A DNA stretch of 64,000 nucleotides. Source: Ailanthus altissimus. Lineage: Eukaryota > Streptophyta > Magnoliopsida > Sapindales > Simaroubaceae. Position 1 is the stretch's first letter. Every line of letters begins with the position of its first letter. The notes beneath the pieces are model-generated. The model was given only the letters and a program-made list of their open reading frames with translations, did not search any database and was not told where the DNA came from. Where the stretch lies: positions 2,247,001 to 2,311,000 of the forward strand of contig CAMPEX010000001.1 in assembly GCA_946807835.1 (NCBI GenBank). Reading direction: 5' to 3'. Of the stretch, positions 46,713-58,417 are shown in pieces. The position numbers and the translations under genes are program-made.

Positions 46713-49700
46713 TGATAGTGTGCTGTGCGTAGGGTGAGTGTGTACAGTTAATTTTAATTTACACATTACACATGCATAAAATACGTAGCAAGATTTTAAC
46801 AAAAATCTCATTACACTAATGAGATATTAGGGAACTCATACTTGAAGCGTGTTTTATGCAGTTCTAGTTGAGGACTGGCTGGGATCCTTTGAGTTAGAAC
46901 GGTAGCCTTTTTTTCTCAGGTGAAATTTTAATTGAAGCAATACTTGCTTCAATACTTTATCTCTCGGCATTCTATCTTAATTTCCTTACCATTCACTTGT
47001 GCCTTACAAATGAATTGTGAATGACTATTTATAGCCAATTATGCCACCCATTGGTCAAATGATTTACAAATTAGTGTCAAATATTTAACAAGTATGACAA
47101 TGCATTAAATTTGCATTGTCATGCTTGTTTACATTTGCTAGATGAGTTAAGGAAAGATAAGTGTCCAATGTATTTCATTTAAGGCCAACTCATGCTTAAG
47201 GACATGCATGATAAACTATGCTTTCATTTGCAAATTTATTGGCCAAATGAAGAGCCATTTGGTGGCCTATTTAACTTATGCTAATATGCCACCTCTTGGT
47301 TAAATGCATTTGATTTGGCTAGCACATGCCTAAAACAATCTGGCCAAAAAATATTTCTGGCTTACAAAGCCTTGAATTGAATAATTTATCTAGACAAAAA
47401 TAGTTATTAACATTTAACAATTAAATAGGCCATTAAAAACATTCCACGTGTTCTATCATTACAAATTAATGGTATGACATGTGGCATCTAATAGAAAGGA
47501 TAAAGTGGCAAGTCCCACTTGTCGAGATCTCAGACTTAACACTTAAACCTTGTTATCTCTTTGAGAGACCTTGAAAGAATTTTGACTTTTTCAAGAACTT
47601 CAAAAATTAAACAATTTGATTCAGTACGTTACCCTAGAACACAATGAGTACACTTTATAGAGTGAGACTTCTTAAATTCACACCCGTTTTATCTTACAAA
47701 ACTTTTTTCTAAGTCTATAAATAATGCTCCACACACACATTATGGAAATAATAAAGCAACACATTGAACCATACAAGTTTAGGCTAATACATATTTGTAT
47801 AATCCCTTTATCATTTATATCCTAGAATAGCAGAGACATAGATCTGTTGGGATTTATGCTTATGTGCCATCCCATTATGTATAAATATTCAATGATAGTA
47901 TTTATACAATTATCCTTTCTAATAAAATTGTTAATATTAATTATAATAAATAGTAAGATGCTTGTAACGTTTCAGACATTGTATAATCTAAAGGAGTTCA
48001 AATATGGTCTAAAAGAATTTAGATCAATGCTAAGAATTAGCACATTAATAGAGTTGCAAATGGTGCTAAGAAAAGTCATTATGCAAATATGTTCTCAAAC
48101 ATGATGTTCCTAATCTAATTTCATCGATGCGGGTCTATCGGTGGAACCCATTAACATATATTAGTGTATGTCTATACCTGGATGGTCTAGATGGTTAGTC
48201 TTAGCAAACTATGAGCTCAGTGGAAGCTTGTATAGACATACAGGTATTTAGTAAGGGCTGAATATTGAACAGACTCATAAAGACCTCCAATAGACATCTC
48301 ATAAAGCCGTCAATGGAAGGTCTTCCAAGTTAAGCAGTATTTGTGGTCCTTTGACCTGAGTGCTACGGTGGGCTTGTGAGTGATCCACCATACTTTGGTT
48401 CCACACATGTTAGAGACCTTTTATGGTCTGACCGCTATGTGTCACTGGGTATGGTCCAATGCTTATGGAGTTCGGTGAGCGTAGATATGGGATCCATCAG
48501 CTCAAATGAGTGGGTTGTATATCATAATGCTCCGAGATTGTATTTCAAAAAGTCTTGTGGCCACAAGCATAAACCTCAAAAAATATATTCCGAAGGGATA
48601 AACAATATCACAAAAATATTTAAAGAAATATAAATCTAGAGACAAGTTGATGGTTGTGCAAATAGAGATTTGACTGTGATGATCTATATCTTTGATCTTC
48701 TAGGATATAAATGATGGAGGGATTATACAAATATGCAATAACCTCAACTTGCATGGTCTAACGCGCTGATTTGTAATATTCGTAATGTATGTGTAGGGCA
48801 TTGTTCACGAACATATGGATAAGCTCTATATGAAAAATTAGGTGTGGACCTATAGAGTCTCACAATATGAAGTGTACTCGTTGAGCACTGGGGTAGCAGA
48901 CTAGATTGAATAATTCGATCCAATAAATTCCAGCAAAATAGAATAATTATTTCAGGATCCCTTGGAATGTGCATTTGTCAAGACTTAATTATCAAGTACA
49001 TCATTGAATTAATTAACAAGAGTTGTTAATTAATAGGATGATGGACAAGTGGCACAATTTGGTCCATGATTTGATTTTACCTTAGTTTTACCATTTAACC
49101 TTGGTAGTAAAAACTAGTAAGGTAAGAAAGTAATTATTCAAAATTATTTTGAATAATTAAATTAAATATCATTAGATAATATGATAATATATATTAATCA
49201 TGGCCATTGTATTTTAATATAATGAGGGGCTTAAATGTTGGCCATTTATTTACCTAATATGATTAAAATAATTATATTTGTTAGGTAATGATTTAATTAG
49301 GTGGTCATTATTCTAGTGTTTAATAAATTAATCTAAAGTGGGAGACCAACAACTAAATTAGTGGAGCACTTGGTTTTGCTTTATCAAAAGGTGTTGAATA
49401 ACAAAAAACAAAAGATTAAGCTAACAATTGAAAGGAATTCATTCAATTGGAGAAGTGTTTGGCTAAGTGAATGGTAAGGTAAGAGAAAATTTGTTTTTGT
49501 TCTTTCAAGTGTTGAAAAACATCTTTTCTTCTTCTTCTCTCAATGATGGCTAAAAATGAAGGAAAAGAAAATGGAGAAAATACAATTATTTTAGACAAGA
49601 GTTGTTCAAAATAATTATCCTATGAAAATTGTTTCTAAGAATTAATATAAGAGTTGTATGTAAAAAATGTATCATCTCAATTTAAGAAACAAAATTTTAT

Positions 49701-50981
49701 TCAAAGAGTTTGAATACATGTTGCTGAAAATTTTAAAACCTAAGCTACCATTCTAGCTCTATAATCCCACCAAACCATTACGGACTACAATTGTTCAACA
49801 ATTCAGTTCAAGGTGAGCTCTTCAATTGGATTGTTAGATGACTTGAAGATTTTGTAAAGCTACCTTCATTAGGTAAGTGTTCTTTATATTTTAATTTTAT
49901 GTACACCATTGTTCATCATATATATTTTGTTGTATAATGGTTATACTTGAGCATATATGTGATATATATGGTTAAAATTGTTAAATTGGGTGTATTTGTT
50001 AACATGCTTCCGCTGTATGTAGTAATTTTAAAATTACGTATATACTCGTATGTCATACACTCGGTTTCCGACAAGATCCTCACCATAAAGTCTCCATATG
50101 CTCAAATCTATAAGTTATCTCTAGATTTTTATTCTAATAAACAATATCAGTAAACAGGAAACACTTATTTGAGGTTTATTACTTATGGCCATAAGATCTT
50201 TTAGAACACAATCTTGGAGCATCTAGATACATAACTCACTCATATGAGCTGACAGATCCCGTATATACACACATTAGACTCTATGAGCATCAGACCATAC
50301 TCAGCGTCACCTAGCGGTCAAACCATAAAAGGTCTCTGACATATGTGAAACGTAAGTATGGTAGATCACTCACAAGCCTACCATGGTGCTAAAGTCTAGG
50401 GACCATGAATACTACTTAACTCGAAAGGATCCTCTATTGATGGCTTTTATGAGATGTCTATTGGAGATCCTAATTGAGCCTATTTAGTATTCAGTCCTCA
50501 CTGAATACCCGCATGTCTATACGAGCTTTCACTAAGCTCATGATTAGCTAAGACTAACCATCTAGACAATGAGAATATAGACATACACCAATCTATGTTA
50601 AATAAGGTTCTCACCGACAAATGCGCATTAGTGAAAATAGATCAAGACCATAACATTTGAGAACATAGTTGCACATTGATATTTCTTAGCACTATTTTCA
50701 ACCATTTACAACTATATCATTGCTAGTGTACTCTCAGGTCTAACTCTTTAGATTTCACTAATACTAATAGCTTGTTAACTCTTAGCAGTTATAGTTCTCA
50801 GTGTAACTAACTCTTGCAAACTCCTTTGAACTAGATCTAAACTCCATCATATCATACAGTGTCTGAAATGTTACAAGCATCTTACCATATATAAAATATA
50901 ATTAGCAATTTAATTAAATATTAATTGCATAAATAAAAATATTATACAAAATAGAATAACACGAAAACACAAATCCTAACA
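46713..50981 (-). repeat. LTR-A6, solo LTR with TSD GGCTA, itself split by LTR-A7
   Basis: On the plus strand it runs from TGATAGTGTGCTG to AAATCCTAACA. GGCTA is at 46708-46712 and 50982-50986. Without the nested LTR-A7 it is about 2.04 kb (46713-47844 plus 50079-50981). Its end resembles LTR-A3. Confidence 0.9.
47845..50073 (+). repeat. LTR-A7, solo LTR nested in LTR-A6, TSD AGATC
   Basis: It runs from TGTTGGGATTTATGC to GGTTTCCGACA (2,229 bp). AGATC is at 47840-47844 and 50074-50078. It lies in the opposite orientation to its LTR-A6 host, so the two copies form a long imperfect inverted arrangement. A donor-like AGGTAAGTG lies at 49871-49879. Confidence 0.93.
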
Positions 50982-50986
50982 GGCTA

Positions 50987-52307
50987 CTGTAACTAGGGTT
51001 GAGGGAAATATAATATATATAATGATTAATATATTTCAATTAGCCCTTATTGGATATTATTAATCCAATCCAAAATTTACTATTTTCTTATAATAGTCCA
51101 TAACCCAAGTTATAACACGTGTTTTGGGCCTAGTCTCATTCAGTCTGAATAAGTCATTTCCCATTTATAACATTTTTTTTGGCTTAATCTCATTAAACTC
51201 ACATTAGCTCACATAAGTTCAAATCTAAATTATAACAACTCCAATACTTAACTTGATAATAGATCCATACTCTAAGTAACAAATCAAGCCTTAATAAAAT
51301 GGAAAAATCCTTTTCTCTAACACTATATAAACAACAATCACAACATAAACATAAAACAAGCAATTTCATTATTAAGATCTTAGAACATATATGCGTTCTT
51401 GAAGAACTTAGATGACAAAACACCTAAGATGGCCTGTATAAAACACCATAAACTTTTTCAAAAATGAAGGATCCATATAGTAGAATACCCTTCTTTCAAA
51501 GATGCAAAACAAAGAGAAAGTATGACTACTAAAAACCTATTATTTATGGCTATCACTTTATTTTATAAAATCTATCACTAACTTAAACATTAGAGGGTTA
51601 TTGGTAGAGATAACCCCCAATGTAGCCTTAATAATTTTGTTAGTGCAGGGATCGACCTCAGAGTTCAAACTTGGGAGATTATATTAGCTCAACACCGAGG
51701 GAAAAATTACTATTCCCTACAAAATTAATTTTGTTTGTGACTAAAGGATTCATCTAATTCCTTTAAAAGCCATCTTGGCAATGTCTACATGCACCATTAA
51801 AGGTCCATCCCCCTCAAGTTGGATAAAATGATCACCTAGTCTAATACAAACTAGAACCATAAACCCCTGGCCAGAAAACCTTAGCCTGAAACATTTGAAT
51901 AAAGAATAGCAATTAGAAGTATAGGAAAAATTCAAAACATCAAAAGGAGATACAAATTGGCCATGCATAGAGGTATGAGTATGAAGGAGAGTTGGAGAAT
52001 CAATGAAAAAAAAAGAAAAGTTGAGAAATGTACAAATGGAAGTACTGAACAACCATCAGAGATTAGAGGGGCACCAAAAACCCTGAAGAGCAGCTAACTA
52101 GCAAGCAGAACCATTCAATCATAAAAAACCTCTCCAACTAGCCGTTATAACCAGAACTACCCATCAATACATGAGGATAAGAGAATGGGTTAGTAGGAGA
52201 AGCATTACATAAAGCACAAAGGAGCTAGCCATATTCAAAGGTCATACTAAGAACCTGATGATTGAGCTACAGGAAATCATAGGTTGGAGATTGGGGGAAA
52301 ATAAGAA
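50987..52307. other. AT-rich region without an assigned gene
   Basis: This stretch lies between the LTR-A6 and LTR-A8 duplications. The longest frame is 52052-51750 (minus, 100 codons, MFSTSICTFLNFSFFF then ...GDHFIQLEGDGPLMVHVDIAKMAFKG). I do not recognise it, and its start is very hydrophobic. The 5' part (51000-51200) has words such as TGGGCCTAGTCTCATT that suggest LTR or intergenic relic. It may hold an older, unrecognisable element. Confidence 0.35.
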
Positions 52308-52312
52308 GGAAT

Positions 52313-54527
52313 TGTTGTGATATGGTGTGTAATGTGTATAGATACATATAATTTCAAAAAATTAAATACGCCACGGAAGTATTCATACATGTTATACAAT
52401 ATGTAACAAATGTAAGCATGTTATCACATGTATGATCATTCAAGCACATATATATCTCATATATATTTTCATACATGATATAAAATGAATTATAAATAAA
52501 TAACCTACCCGGTTATGAAGGTAGCTTTACAATTCTTCAAGAAATCCAAGCTTCAATTTGTTGAGCTCACCTTGAAGTGTTCTCTTGCACAATTCTAGTT
52601 CACAACTAAATCCGGTGGGATTGTGAAGCTAGAATGGCAGCCTTGAATTTCCAACAAAGGATTGTTTTAACACTTAAATCAATTTGTCCTTATGAATGAT
52701 TACTACCAAGAGATGAGAAGAGTTAAGTGTTTTATTTAGTTCTTTACAACTCTTTATGTTGAACCTTAGTAAGCTTTTGTATTTTATCTCAACACTTTGA
52801 GAAAAATACTTAGGAAATGCTCTCAATTCTCTCTCCTTTCTCCGAGAACGAATTTCACACTTCAATTACACAAATTGAACTCTTTCAATTCTTAATCAAG
52901 TGCAAAGAATGATTACTTCTCTTAGTGCTCCACCACCACATATCCATGTTTGCCATTTCAAACATTAAGAATGTTGAGTGCACAAATGTCTTTTAATCAA
53001 TGTTGAGTGGTCACACCACTTCATAGTGCATCATTTAAGAATTTCTAAGTTGTCAACATTCCTTATTATTAATAACAAGTGCATTCTCCATTAGTAAATG
53101 GTGTTTGCCACTTATTCCAATTAATAATAATAATTTGATTAATATATAAAATATTAATAATTCAAAACTATTTTGAATATTTACATTTACCATATATGTA
53201 TTTACCAAGTAAGGTAAATAGGTAAATACATGGTAAATTATTTATGGAGCAAAATTATGTCACTTGTCAATTTCTTATTGGTTAACAAGTCTTGTAAACC
53301 AATAATGTATTTTACATTCAATTATTGACAAGTGAATAATAAAAGGAACCTTGAAACATTTTTCATTTTGCTAGAAATTATTGAATCAATTGTTCAATCC
53401 AATTCGCTGCCCCAGTGCACAACGAGTACACTTCATATTGTGAGACTCTCTAGGTCCATGCCCGATTTGTCATATGAAACTATTTCACACGTCTGTGAAC
53501 AATGTCCCACACACATGTTGCAGATATTACAAAACGGCGTATTAGACCATACAAGTTAAGGTTATAACATATTCGTATAATCATTTCATCATAAATATCA
53601 TAGAAGAGCGGAGATATAGATCAACACTGTCAAGTCTCCATGTACTCAACCATAAACTTATCTCAAGATTTGTATCCGTAAACTCTTTCATGATATTATT
53701 TTCCCGAGGATAAAACTAATTCTCGGATATGTCTGCTTATGGCCATAAGACTTTCTAAAATACAACCTTGGAGTTTCAGGATATTATACTCACCCAATTG
53801 AGTTGATGGATCCCATATCTGTACACATCGGACTCTATGAACATCGGACCATACCCAGCGACACCCAACGGTTAGACTATAAAAGGTATCTGACATGTGT
53901 GAAACCAAAGTATAATGGATCACTCACAAGTCCATTGTGGCACTCAGGTCTAAGGACCGCGAATACTACTCAACTTGAAAGATCCTCCATTGACGGCTTT
54001 ATGGGATATCTATTGGAGATCTTTATGAGTCTGTTCAATATTCAGTCCTTACTGAATACTTGTATCTCTATATGAGTTTCCACTAAACTCATGGTCTGCT
54101 AAGACTAACCATCTGGACTATCTAGATATAGACATACACTGATCTATATATATTAAGGTCTTCACTAACAGACCTACATTAGTGAAGATAGATCAAGAAC
54201 ATTAAATTTAAGAACATATTTACATAACAACATTTCCTAGCACTATTTACAACTCATTGCAACTATGTCATTACTAATATATTTTTAGGTCTTTGTCCCA
54301 TTTCAGACAAGGCTCTAACTCTTTAGATTTTACTAACTCTTAGTTCTGATCTAAACCCCTTTAGATCAGATCTGAACTCTTTCAAATCATACAATGTCTA
54401 AAACGTTACAAGCATCTTACCATATTTGTATATAAAATAATTAGTGATATATTGAAATCATAAATGTATAAACATAAAGCAAATATTTATACATAAAAGG
54501 GATGGCACGTAAGCACAAATCCCAATA
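52313..54527 (-). repeat. LTR-A8, solo LTR with TSD GGAAT
   Basis: On the plus strand it runs from TGTTGTGATATGG to AAATCCCAATA (the last C of CCCAACA has become T). GGAAT is at 52308-52312 and 54528-54532. It is 2,215 bp. The twin hairpins are present near 54347-54388. The ORFs at 53332-53559 and 53803-54075 are conserved LTR sequence, not genes. Confidence 0.93.
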
Positions 54528-54586
54528 GGAATGCCATAGATGGGAGAGAGGATGATGAGCTAGATGAGCATGACCCATGACGAATC

Positions 54587-55638
54587 TTATAAGAGCATAA
54601 ATGTCATTTATTTTATCTTCATTTTACTTAGGGTTTTATTTATTTGATGAGAAAAAAAGGCTATTTATATAATCTATTGTTTATCTATAAGGATTAGATC
54701 TAAATAAATGAAAACTGAAGAAATTGGAACAAAACTATAATAATTGGGACAAAAATATAAGCAAGGACACAAATGCAAAGAATTCAAAGTTGTTGATCCA
54801 TCGCCCCAGGTGGATCAACAACTGGCAAATCTTTAGCGGATCAATCGATTTGCAATTTGACATCTATATTGGTTTGTTTTTAGTTGTATCATGTTTATTT
54901 TATTTTCCAGTAATACTCTTTTTGTTATTATGAGCTAAATTTATTTTCTAGGTTATTACTTGAACTGAATATGTGTGCTTAATTGTTGCATCTTTTTAAT
55001 ATTTATTTGAACTCAATTCTTGTTATTTAAATTATTTGTTCTTAATGCTTCATTATATTTGTTTAATATTGTAATTGAATTGGTAATACTTTGATAAACT
55101 TAAGTAAGGAATCATTGTATTTAGACTTTAATAGTTTGATGCATGATTGTCAAGAAATTTAAAAGTTCCAACTTATGATAAAGGTGTATCTAATTGGTAT
55201 GCATGATCAATAAGACTTATACTTAATGAATCTTGATTAATAACAATTGTCATAGTGATATAGGTACTTGGTAAATTGAGATATATTTGCTTGACCTTGA
55301 GAGTTGTTTGGGAATACATTACTGTCTTGATCAATAATAAATAATTGAGAATTTAAATATTAAAGGATTAAATTTATAGAAAACATACTAAAGGATAGAA
55401 ATTAACCTTAGACTTTCTCTATATTGTTATTTTCCTAAAATATTTGAGTTGTGTTATTCTTTTCTGCATTCTAAATTAGTTATTAAATTGTTTTGCAATA
55501 TAAGGAATTGATTTTCTGGATAATTACTAGAAAGATATAATTATAGTACTTGGTTCGACATATGACTTATAGTCCCTTTATTACTTATTATGATAATGTA
55601 CACTTGCACTTAATTTTGTGCTTAGGAAACACACAACA
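54587..55638 (+). repeat. LTR-B4: 5' LTR of an Athila-like gypsy
   Basis: It begins TTATAAGAGCATAAATGTC, aligning with the LTR-B start TGATAAGGGCAAATTTGTC, and ends ACACACAACA just before a primer-binding site. The stretch ATAATGTACACTTGCACTT near 55593 is the family signature seen inverted in B1-B3. It is about 1.05 kb. The GC-rich array is absent or lost here. TTGGAACAAAACTATAATAA and similar AT-rich words fill the front part. Confidence 0.75.
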
Positions 55639-55644
55639 AATTTT

Positions 55645-55661
55645 TGGTGCCGTTGCCAAGG
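55645..55661 (+). promoter_or_regulatory. primer-binding site, tRNA-Asp-like (Athila type)
   Basis: TGGTGCCGTTGCCAAGG matches the Athila-type TGGCGCCGTTGCCGGGG with transitions. It lies 6 bp after the LTR. Confidence 0.8.
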
Positions 55662-55829
55662 ATAATATTTTATTTTCGCCAATATTAATACTAATATTTC
55701 TTATTTTAATTCAAAATTTTTCTTAGTTTATTTGATTATTCTTGTTTTAGTTTGCTTTCTTGCATCTTTATTTTTATTTTCCATTTTTTTATTATTTTAA
55801 TAGGATTCTTTAACAGTTTATGCCATGAT

Positions 55830-56765
55830 TTAAAAGTCAAGATTTAACTGACTTTGATTTTGAAATTAAGAGAACTTTGATGAGGATAAGAAGAGAACAA
55901 TACCACATCAACACCATGAAAGACCAAGTACCATACGTACCGATTGGAGAGCCTAGACCACTGAAGGAATACGTTGTCCCTTTAGCAAATGGAATTTAAT
56001 AAAGTATTCTAAGGCCAACCATCCAAGCAATCAAATCTAAAATCAAGCCAACAATTAGTTATATGCTCAAGGATTCAGTTAAATTTAATAGATTACCTAA
56101 TGATGATCCAAACATGCACATAGTCAACTTCTTGGAGATATATGACACTTTCAAACACAATGGAGTATCTGATGATACAATTCATCTAAGATTGTTTCCA
56201 TTTTCCTTAAAAAACAAGGCAAAAAAGCCGGTTGATGTCACTCCTATCTGGATCTATAACTACATAGGATGATCTTGCTGACTTCTATAAGTGAGCTTAA
56301 AGACATGCTTAGGAAGTGCCCACATCATAGCGTACCAAAGTGGTTACTTGTTCAAACCTTCTACAATGGATTAGTAGGGCACTTAAGAACTATAGTAGAT
56401 GTTGTAACTAGAGGTGCTCTAATGAACCAACTAACTAGCGAGGCATATAATCTACCTGAAGAGATAACTTCTAATAACTATCAATTGTCAGACTACGTGA
56501 GGTAGATGCCTTTACTACATTAACTACCCAAGTTAGTTTGTTAACTAAGCAATTAAACACCTTGGGAGTCAATGCAATCAAGAACCAATCAACTACTTAT
56601 GATTTCTGTGAGGATAATCATGCTAATGGTCAATGCATAGAGGCAACACAATATGTAGGGAATTACAAATGTAACAACCCAATTTCAACTTCTACAATCC
56701 AAGATGGAGGAATCATCTCATTTTCTCATGGCGCAACAACCAAGGATAGCACTCTAAATCTATAA
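55830..56765 (+). pseudogene. Athila-like gag
   Basis: The frame 56063-56272 reads KFNRLPNDDPNMHIVNFLEIYDTFKHNGVSDDTIHLRLFPFSL in segments, the classic Athila-type gag start. The next frame continues with MLRKCPHHSVPKWLLVQTFYNGL, then EAYNLPEEITSNNYQ. The zinc knuckle near 56598-56640 reads YDFCEDNHANGQC, where the first Cys is Tyr. About 180 bp between the first two parts is missing. Frames shift at 56270 and 56505. Confidence 0.85.
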
Positions 56766-57731
56766 TCCTCCCGAATTTCAAGTTCTACCTCAATAAGAGA
56801 ACAAGCCCGACTTGGAGAATATATTTATGAAATATATAAAGAAAATCGATGAATTACTCTAAAGTCAAACTAATCTCAGCTAAAGTCAACTGGCATCCTT
56901 TAGAACATTGGAGAATCAAATAGGAAAACTTGCTACAACCTTGAACAATCGCCCATAAGGAGCAATACTGAGAGCCACCCAAAGAGAGAATATTGTAAAA
57001 CTATCACATTAAGGAGTGGTAGAGAATTGCAAGACAGTGAAAGATAATCTCCAAGGTAGTAAGATGAGGAGGAGAAAGAACAAGAACATAAAGAAAAAGA
57101 GATATAATGGAATCAAGAAAAGAAAACCAAGTACAGTAACCCAATAAGCAGGAGTACCAAACGTCACAACCTTTATCTCAAAGGCTGGAAAAGCAAAAGT
57201 GTGATAAACAATTTTTAAACTCTTAAAAATTTATAAAAAAAATTGTAGATTAATCTTCATTTTACAGATGTACTTGAACAAATGCCTAGCTATGTGAAGT
57301 TCATAAAAGATATTCTTTCAAGAAAAATGATACTAGATGATTTTAAGACTGTGGCACTAGCAAAGGAATGTAGTGTCATCCTTCAAAAGATGTTATCTCT
57401 TAAGCTCAAAGATTTGGTAACTTTACCATATCATCCACCATTTGGAACTATGAATTTTTAGAAGCAATATACAAGCTAAAAGCAAGTATAAACCTCATGC
57501 CACTCTCCATCTACAACAAATTGGGTTTCAGATAAGCTAAGCCAATCAATGTCATACTCTAACTTCATTCATCACCCATCAAGGGACATATTATTACAAA
57601 GTCATATATATCGTTCATACTAAAAAGTGCTCAACTAGCTATTAGAGGCTTGTCAATAGATTATTCAAGCCTTTGATCAGGCAAATCACGAAAGTCGGGG
57701 ATAATATAATAGCTAAGTCAATGATGCCTAA
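56766..57731 (+). pseudogene. Athila-like gag end and protease, truncated
   Basis: With stops and frame changes one reads PSYVKFIKDI-type and VALAKECSVILQKM-type blocks near 57290-57400, then ASINLMPLSIYNKLGF near 57483-57530, the region of the aspartic protease. RT, RNase H and integrase are missing. The element ends at the LTR beginning at 57732. Confidence 0.7.
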
Positions 57732-58205
57732 TGTCACGCCTTAAGTGCTCTCAAGTATTTTCTCGAACACTTGGTATGCGACTAGGCCTGCTGGAGGCCT
57801 CTTGTACCATGGAGCGCTACGTGGACTGGAGCTTCTAAAAGGCCCGCTGGTTAGGATGGAGAACCGGGCTTGGCCCGCAACTTATTAAGGAAGTTAACCC
57901 TAGTTAGACTTCCATAATAGGTAGGAAAGCATCTAGGAATATTCTAAGGAATATTATCCCATCTTGTATATACACTGTTAGATCGATTAGATCTCAGCCA
58001 TTAATTGTATATGGCTGCTACTATAAAAGGGGGGAGACCCTCACTTGTATTTTTCATCTCATAGCTTTGTTTTCTCTTCAGCAATATAAGAGAGCATTCG
58101 TGCAAACACTTAGTGTGCCTTTCTTTCTTCTCTTTGTGTGATTTTTCTTGGCTGCTTAACATGCAACGCGTCTAAGGCCGCACGGTTCAAAAATAGTCTG
58201 TGACA
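57732..58205 (+). repeat. 5' LTR of the chromovirus-like gypsy element
   Basis: It starts TGTCACGCC and ends GTCTGTGACA. It is 474 bp. A TATA box CTATAAAAG lies at 58020-58028, and the sequence after it is a plausible leader. The 3' LTR is outside the window. The base composition is richer in G+C than the surrounding relics. Confidence 0.85.
58020..58028 (+). promoter_or_regulatory. TATA box in the LTR
   Basis: CTATAAAAG followed by a G run lies about 180 bp before the LTR end, the usual place for an LTR promoter. A transcription start near 58050-58060 is inferred. Confidence 0.6.
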
Positions 58206-58207
58206 GT

Positions 58208-58223
58208 TGGTATCAAAGCAGGT
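58208..58223 (+). promoter_or_regulatory. primer-binding site, initiator tRNA-Met type
   Basis: TGGTATCAAAGCAGGT follows the LTR by 2 bp and matches the plant consensus TGGTATCAGAGC. Confidence 0.9.
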
Positions 58224-58417
58224 TCAGTTCAGAGATGGAGAAAGACGGTCGACCATCAGATTTGACTGAAGAGAGGGGTCAGAACCCCAAAGCTAAGAAG
58301 CATGGCGTGGCCTCTCGTGAGAAGTCAGCAGATCCAGGTCAAGATGTGGGGTGTATGGTGAGAGCACTCAGCGGCACTGTTAGGAAAGCAGCAGATCACC
58401 TTGGAGAGCTGGAGCAG

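Noticed and set aside
51750..52052. 100-codon minus-strand ORF considered as a host gene or LINE fragment
   Set aside because: The C-terminal half looks protein-like, but no domain is recognisable and the N-terminal half is low-complexity hydrophobic. It is mentioned only as part of an unassigned region.
53803..54075. A 90-codon ORF that could be taken for a small gene
   Set aside because: It is the conserved central block of LTR-A8; corresponding frames in other copies have stops.
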